Assembly (NCBI RefSeq): GCF_001889045.1 | Contig: NZ_CP018155.1 | Coordinates: 2,482,001 to 2,546,000, forward strand | Origin: Tenacibaculum todarodis | GTDB lineage: Bacteria; Bacteroidota; Bacteroidia; Flavobacteriales; Flavobacteriaceae | DNA length: 64,000 bases | Direction of reading: 5' to 3' | Shown here: positions 60,213-64,000 of the stretch, piece after piece | Numbering within the stretch: the stretch's first letter is position 1 | Layout of the letters: every line of letters begins with the position of its first letter | The notes under the pieces: generated by a model | Seen by the model: the letters and a program-made list of their open reading frames with translations, nothing else | What the model was told of the DNA's origin: nothing | Databases searched by the model: none | Program-made: the position numbers and the translations under genes

Positions 60213-62090
60213 ATGAAAAAAACACTTTTCTTCGGATTAACATTATCAGTAATGATTTCTTGTGTTTCAGTAAAAACAAAAGTTAATACAGAAACAACTC
60301 AACAACCATCAGTAAAAACCTCAACTGTTACTACAACTACTTCAAAAAGTGATGCTTATTGGCAACAACATGTAGATTATACTATGGATATTGATATGAA
60401 TGTAAACAACTATCAATATAAAGGAAAACAAGAGTTGGTTTACACCAATAATTCTCCTGATGCGTTAAATAAAGTCTTTTATCACTTGTACTTTAATGCG
60501 TTTCAGCCAGGTTCTCAAATGGATGTTCGTTCTAGAAACATAAAAGATCCAAGTAAAAAAATTGGGGATAGAATAAGTAAATTAAGTCCTTCTGAAATTG
60601 GATACATTAAAGTAAACACCCTTTCTCAAAATGGAACTTCAGTAGAGCACCAAACTGTTGGTACAATTTTAGAAGTAACTTTAAACACACCAATTCAACC
60701 AGGAGAAAGTGCAACCTTTTCTATGAATTTTGATGCGCAAGTACCAGTTCAAATTAGACGTTCTGGGCGTAATAGTAGTGAAGGCGTTGCTTTATCTATG
60801 AGCCAATGGTATCCTAAAATGGCAGAATACGATTTTGAAGGTTGGCATACACCACCTTATATTGCTCGTGAATTTCACGGAGTTTGGGGAAATTTTGATG
60901 TAACACTTCATATTGATAAAAATTATGTAGTTGGAGGAAGTGGATATTTACAAAACCCACAAGAAGTTGGTCATGGTTATGAAGACAAAAACAAGTCTTT
61001 AAATCTTCCTTCAGGAGAAAAATTAACATGGAATTTTAAAGCACCAAACGTGCACGATTTTACATGGGCAGCAGATCCAGAATATATTCACGATACTTTT
61101 AAAATGAATAATGGAATCGATTTACACTTTTTATACAAGAAAACTTTAGAAGCAAAGTATTTAGAAAATTGGAAAAATTTACAACCTAAAACGGCTGAAT
61201 TAATGACATATTTCAGTGAAAATGTTGGTCAATATCCGTACAAGCAATATTCAGTTATACAAGGTGGAGATGGTGGAATGGAATATGCAATGTCTACATT
61301 AATTACTGGAGAACGTTCTTTTGGAAGTTTATTAGGAGTAACATCTCATGAATTGGCACATACATGGTTTCAATTTTTGTTAGCAACAAATGAAAGTTTA
61401 CATCCTTGGATGGATGAAGGTTTTACAACTCATATTTCTAACAAAGCAATGAATAAAGTTAGTGGTAGAAATATAGAAAATCCTCAAGTAGGTTCTTATA
61501 GACATTATTTTGGTATTGTTGCAAACAATATTGAAGAATCAATGAGTACTCATGCAGATAGATATAACACAAATGCGGCTTATAGTATGGCAAGTTACTC
61601 TAAAGGAAATCTTTTCTTAAGCCAATTAGAATATGTTATTGGGAAAGAAAATGTAGCAAAAGGATTAAAAAAATACTTTACTGACTTTTCTTTTAAACAC
61701 CCAATTCCAAATGATATTAAAAGAAGTATGGAAAAAGTTTCTGGAATTCATTTAGATTGGTATTTAAACGAATGGACGCAAACAACGCATACAATTGATT
61801 ATGGTGTTAAAGCTGTTGAAGGAAACAAAATAACTTTGGAACGAATTGGTAAAATGCCAATGCCAATAGATGTTTCTGTAACGTATGCAGATGGTTCTTC
61901 GGAAGAGTTTAATATTCCATTAAGAATTATGAGAGGTCAAAAACCAACAGCCGCAACAGTTTTAAAAGACTGGACTTGGGCACATCCAACGTATAGTTTT
62001 ACTACTTCTAAAACAGTAAAATCTGTTGAAATTGACAAGTCTAAATTAATGGCTGACGTTAAAATGGATAACAATACTTTTGGAAAGTAA
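60213..62090 (+). CDS. M1-family zinc metallopeptidase, lipoprotein
   Basis: A 625-residue aminopeptidase-type protein. The signal peptide ends in MISC (Cys17), so it is a lipoprotein. The zinc site HELAH is followed after 18 residues by the third ligand Glu in MDEGFT, and the substrate-binding motif is GGMEYAMST in place of GAMEN. An N-terminal beta saddle (about 55-290) precedes the catalytic domain. The ATG lies 22 bp beyond the preceding terminator, so it has its own promoter or uses read-through. It likely trims peptides in the periplasm or at the cell surface. Confidence 0.92.
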   Translation: MKKTLFFGLTLSVMISCVSVKTKVNTETTQQPSVKTSTVTTTTSKSDAYWQQHVDYTMDIDMNVNNYQYKGKQELVYTNNSPDALNKVFYHLYFNAFQPGSQMDVRSRNIKDPSKKIGDRISKLSPSEIGYIKVNTLSQNGTSVEHQTVGTILEVTLNTPIQPGESATFSMNFDAQVPVQIRRSGRNSSEGVALSMSQWYPKMAEYDFEGWHTPPYIAREFHGVWGNFDVTLHIDKNYVVGGSGYLQNPQEVGHGYEDKNKSLNLPSGEKLTWNFKAPNVHDFTWAADPEYIHDTFKMNNGIDLHFLYKKTLEAKYLENWKNLQPKTAELMTYFSENVGQYPYKQYSVIQGGDGGMEYAMSTLITGERSFGSLLGVTSHELAHTWFQFLLATNESLHPWMDEGFTTHISNKAMNKVSGRNIENPQVGSYRHYFGIVANNIEESMSTHADRYNTNAAYSMASYSKGNLFLSQLEYVIGKENVAKGLKKYFTDFSFKHPIPNDIKRSMEKVSGIHLDWYLNEWTQTTHTIDYGVKAVEGNKITLERIGKMPMPIDVSVTYADGSSEEFNIPLRIMRGQKPTAATVLKDWTWAHPTYSFTTSKTVKSVEIDKSKLMADVKMDNNTFGK

Positions 62091-62110
62091 TTACTAACTT
62101 ATAACTCAAA

Positions 62111-62144
62111 AAAAATAAGCGAAGTGAAAACTTCGCTTATTTTT
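62111..62144. terminator. bidirectional terminator between the M1 peptidase and LysE genes
   Basis: AAAAATAAGCGAAGT (62111-62125) pairs with ACTTCGCTTATTTTT (62130-62144) around GAAA. It overlaps the last codons of the converging LysE-type gene. Confidence 0.88.
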
Positions 62145-62814
62145 TTATCTCAACTTTGTCAATCAAGTTGTCTATTTTTTCCTTCGGAATAAAGCCTTTT
62201 AGCATTAAAATAGCTCCAAAAACGATGAGCATTATTCCCATTCCGCGTTTTATTCTATAAATAACTAAAGGTGTCATTTTATCTCTAAGTTGTTTTGCTA
62301 GTAGTATTTTACCTAAGTCTGTAACTGCATAACCTAAAATAACTATAACAAAATACCAAAAAATTGAAACTGGATTCATGTCTAAAGTTGGGCCAACAAT
62401 AACCATTATTCCAAGCCAACCTGCTAAAACACCAATATTAATAAAGTTTAAGAAAAATCCTTTTATCAGTAATTTAAAATAGTTGTTTTCTTCCGGTACT
62501 TTTACTTCGGTTTCATCAGCTTCCTTTTTGTTGCTCTTGTCCAAGTACGTTATTAGTCCGTAAACAACTAATACCAAACCGCCAATTAAGAATAATCTTG
62601 GATCGTCTTTTATTTTCTCTAATAAACTTCTACTTCCAAAATATGCAATTGATATAAAAGTAATGTCGCCTAAAATTACTCCTAAATCAAATGCAAAAGC
62701 AGCTCTAGCACCTTTTAAAATACTGGTTTTAATCAGCATAAAAAATACAGGGCCAATCATAAAAGCCATAAAGACTCCTACAAAAAAAGCATTTTTAAAA
62801 TCGTAAATATCCAT
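62137..62814 (-). CDS. LysE/RhtB-family transporter
   Basis: A 225-residue inner-membrane protein with about six hydrophobic segments. The N-terminus (FFVGVFMAFMIGPVFFMLIK) has the conserved G-P of amino-acid exporters of the LysE superfamily. The charged loop at about 95-110 (KSNKKEADETEV) separates the two halves. Such proteins export lysine, arginine, threonine or homoserine lactones; the substrate here is unknown. It has its own -7 box and is not part of a biosynthetic operon. Confidence 0.85.
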   Translation of the reverse strand: MDIYDFKNAFFVGVFMAFMIGPVFFMLIKTSILKGARAAFAFDLGVILGDITFISIAYFGSRSLLEKIKDDPRLFLIGGLVLVVYGLITYLDKSNKKEADETEVKVPEENNYFKLLIKGFFLNFINIGVLAGWLGIMVIVGPTLDMNPVSIFWYFVIVILGYAVTDLGKILLAKQLRDKMTPLVIYRIKRGMGIMLIVFGAILMLKGFIPKEKIDNLIDKVEIKK

Positions 62815-62835
62815 AGAAAATAATCAAAGAGAATC

Positions 62836-62843
62836 CAAATATA
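62836..62843 (-). promoter_or_regulatory. -7 promoter box (TATATTTG) of the LysE-type gene
   Basis: Exact TAnnTTTG match on the minus strand, 21 bases before the ATG. Confidence 0.5.
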
Positions 62844-62911
62844 CAATTTATAAAACTCAGATTTTTACTTACACATTAACCGTTTACTGCTACTGAAAAC
62901 TGCAAACTGAA

Positions 62912-63958
62912 TTATACATCATCAAAATCTACTACAATTTTTGGAGTAGTTGGGTGTGCTTGACAAGTAAGAATAAAACCTTCTTCAACTTCTGAATCCG
63001 TTAAAATTGAATTTTTAGTCATTACGGCTTTTCCTTCTGTAACTTTTCCTAAACAAGAACTACAAACACCACCTTGACAAGAATACGGAGCATCCACTTT
63101 ATTACGTAAACTTGCTGCTAAAATATCATCGGTTTGTTTCATAGTGAAGGTAGTTTCTTCATCATCTAGCAAAATAGTAACGGTAGTTTCTCCATCTTTA
63201 ATCTTACCAATATTTTCTTCATCAGAAGAAGCTGTAAATAATTCAAAATGAATATTTTCTGAAGTAAAGTTGTTGTCTTTTAAAGTTTCGGTAACTGCTG
63301 TAATCATTTCTTCTGGACCACATAAATAAGCCGAATCAAATGTAGTTTCTTTGTACATATTTTTTACAAAATACTTACAAACGCTACTATCAATTCTACC
63401 TTGTAAAGCATTCTTCACTTTATCTCTACTAAAGATTGTGTGTAGTTTAAAATTATTTGGGTATGCTGCAGCAAGATGTTCTAATTCGTCTTTAAAAATA
63501 ACGCTATCCGCCATTTTATTTCCATAAACCAATGTGAATTTTGAAGTACTTTCTTCTTCTAAAACCGTTTTAATCATGGATAAAACAGGTGTAATTCCGC
63601 TTCCTGCAGCAAACGCAATGTAGTTTTTAGCTGCTTGCGAATTCAATATAAACTTCCCTTCTGGAGGATGTACTTCTAACGCATCACCAGCTTTTAGTTC
63701 TGTAGTTGCGTAGACAGAGAACAACCCGTTTTCTACCGCTTTTACAGCAACTTTTAAATCGCCACTTTTAGGTGAAGAACAGATAGAATAAGCTCTTCTA
63801 ACTTCTTCTCCGTTTAGTTCTTTTTTTATGGTAATGTATTGTCCAGCTTTAAATGAAAATAATTCTTTTAATTCCGAAGGAACAGAAAATAATATAGAAA
63901 CTGCATCTTTAGTTTCCTGTATTAGTTCTTTTATTTTTAGTTTGTAAAATGTATTCAT
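62912..63958 (-). CDS. FNR-like flavin reductase with C-terminal [2Fe-2S] domain (PaaE-type)
   Basis: A 348-residue electron-transfer protein. An FAD domain with RAYSICSSP (about 55-63) is followed by an NAD(P)H domain with AGSGITPVLSMI and CGPEEMI, and a plant-type ferredoxin domain with ligands Cys294, Cys299, Cys302 and Cys332. It passes electrons from NAD(P)H to an oxygenase or other acceptor. PaaE, the reductase of phenylacetyl-CoA epoxidase, has this layout, but no paaABCD genes are visible in the window, so a general ferredoxin-NADP reductase role is equally possible. Confidence 0.88.
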   Translation of the reverse strand: MNTFYKLKIKELIQETKDAVSILFSVPSELKELFSFKAGQYITIKKELNGEEVRRAYSICSSPKSGDLKVAVKAVENGLFSVYATTELKAGDALEVHPPEGKFILNSQAAKNYIAFAAGSGITPVLSMIKTVLEEESTSKFTLVYGNKMADSVIFKDELEHLAAAYPNNFKLHTIFSRDKVKNALQGRIDSSVCKYFVKNMYKETTFDSAYLCGPEEMITAVTETLKDNNFTSENIHFELFTASSDEENIGKIKDGETTVTILLDDEETTFTMKQTDDILAASLRNKVDAPYSCQGGVCSSCLGKVTEGKAVMTKNSILTDSEVEEGFILTCQAHPTTPKIVVDFDDV

Positions 63959-63975
63959 TCTTAAATTTTGAATTG

Positions 63976-63983
63976 CAAAAATA
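63976..63983 (-). promoter_or_regulatory. -7 promoter box (TATTTTTG) of the FNR-like gene
   Basis: TATTTTTG on the minus strand ends 17 bases before the ATG and fits TAnnTTTG. The window ends too soon to judge the -33 region fully. Confidence 0.45.
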
Positions 63984-64000
63984 ACGAAGTTCTAACAAAC

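Overview
The window is AT-rich DNA with UAA-biased stops, almost no Shine-Dalgarno sequences and several TAnnTTTG-type -7 promoter boxes. Together with the gene families present (fused RND-TolC pumps, HYC_CC_PP protein, Bacteroidetes-type ornithine carbamoyltransferase, DUF3347/DUF2911/DUF3987), this points to a chromosome segment of the Bacteroidota family Flavobacteriaceae, perhaps Polaribacter- or Tenacibaculum-like. The genus is inference only.

Layout. (1) 1-15.65 kb, minus strand: a copper/heavy-metal efflux island. It has an HYC_CC_PP protein, a CusA-type RND pump, a TolC-like channel, a CopA P-type ATPase, a DUF2911 lipoprotein, a CusB-type adaptor and an HMA lipoprotein, then a separate unit with a small Cys-rich protein and a CzcA-type RND pump fused to a TolC-like domain that runs off the left edge. 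(2) 16.0-21.34 kb: a small integrated mobile element with a tyrosine recombinase, an excisionase-like HTH protein, a DUF3987 replication-type ATPase, unknown small proteins and a gene-free 529-bp block that looks like a replication origin (hairpin, T-rich tracts, GGTMAAC iterons). (3) 21.4-30.1 kb: a conserved helical protein (minus), then leuA-leuC-leuD-leuB-ppc (plus). (4) 30.1-40.5 kb: nitrogen assimilation, with porin-PII-amt (minus) divergent from gltB-gltD-aminotransferase (plus). (5) 40.5-49.7 kb, minus: an arginine operon GNAT-argG-argC-proC-argD-argF'-argB-argE-argH whose larger spacers contain hairpin repeats. (6) 50.2-57.5 kb, plus: the ilvD-ilvB-ilvN-ilvC-ilvA operon. (7) 57.5-64 kb: a metallo-hydrolase, two secreted lipoprotein peptidases (S8 and M1), a LysE-type exporter and an FNR-like reductase.

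The core of the window is amino-acid biosynthesis: ammonium uptake and GOGAT supply glutamate, which feeds the arginine operon and transaminations, while ilv and leu make the branched-chain amino acids. The most notable regulatory signals lie in the 843-bp gap between the divergent arg and ilv operons. On the plus strand a 20-codon peptide packed with Ile/Val codons precedes a 15-bp terminator and a competing antiterminator arm that includes its own stop codon, which is a complete ribosome-mediated attenuator. On the minus strand a 21-codon peptide ends in three consecutive Arg codons directly before its stop, preceded by a promoter and followed by a hairpin and U-rich tract. No tRNA, rRNA or CRISPR array was seen.
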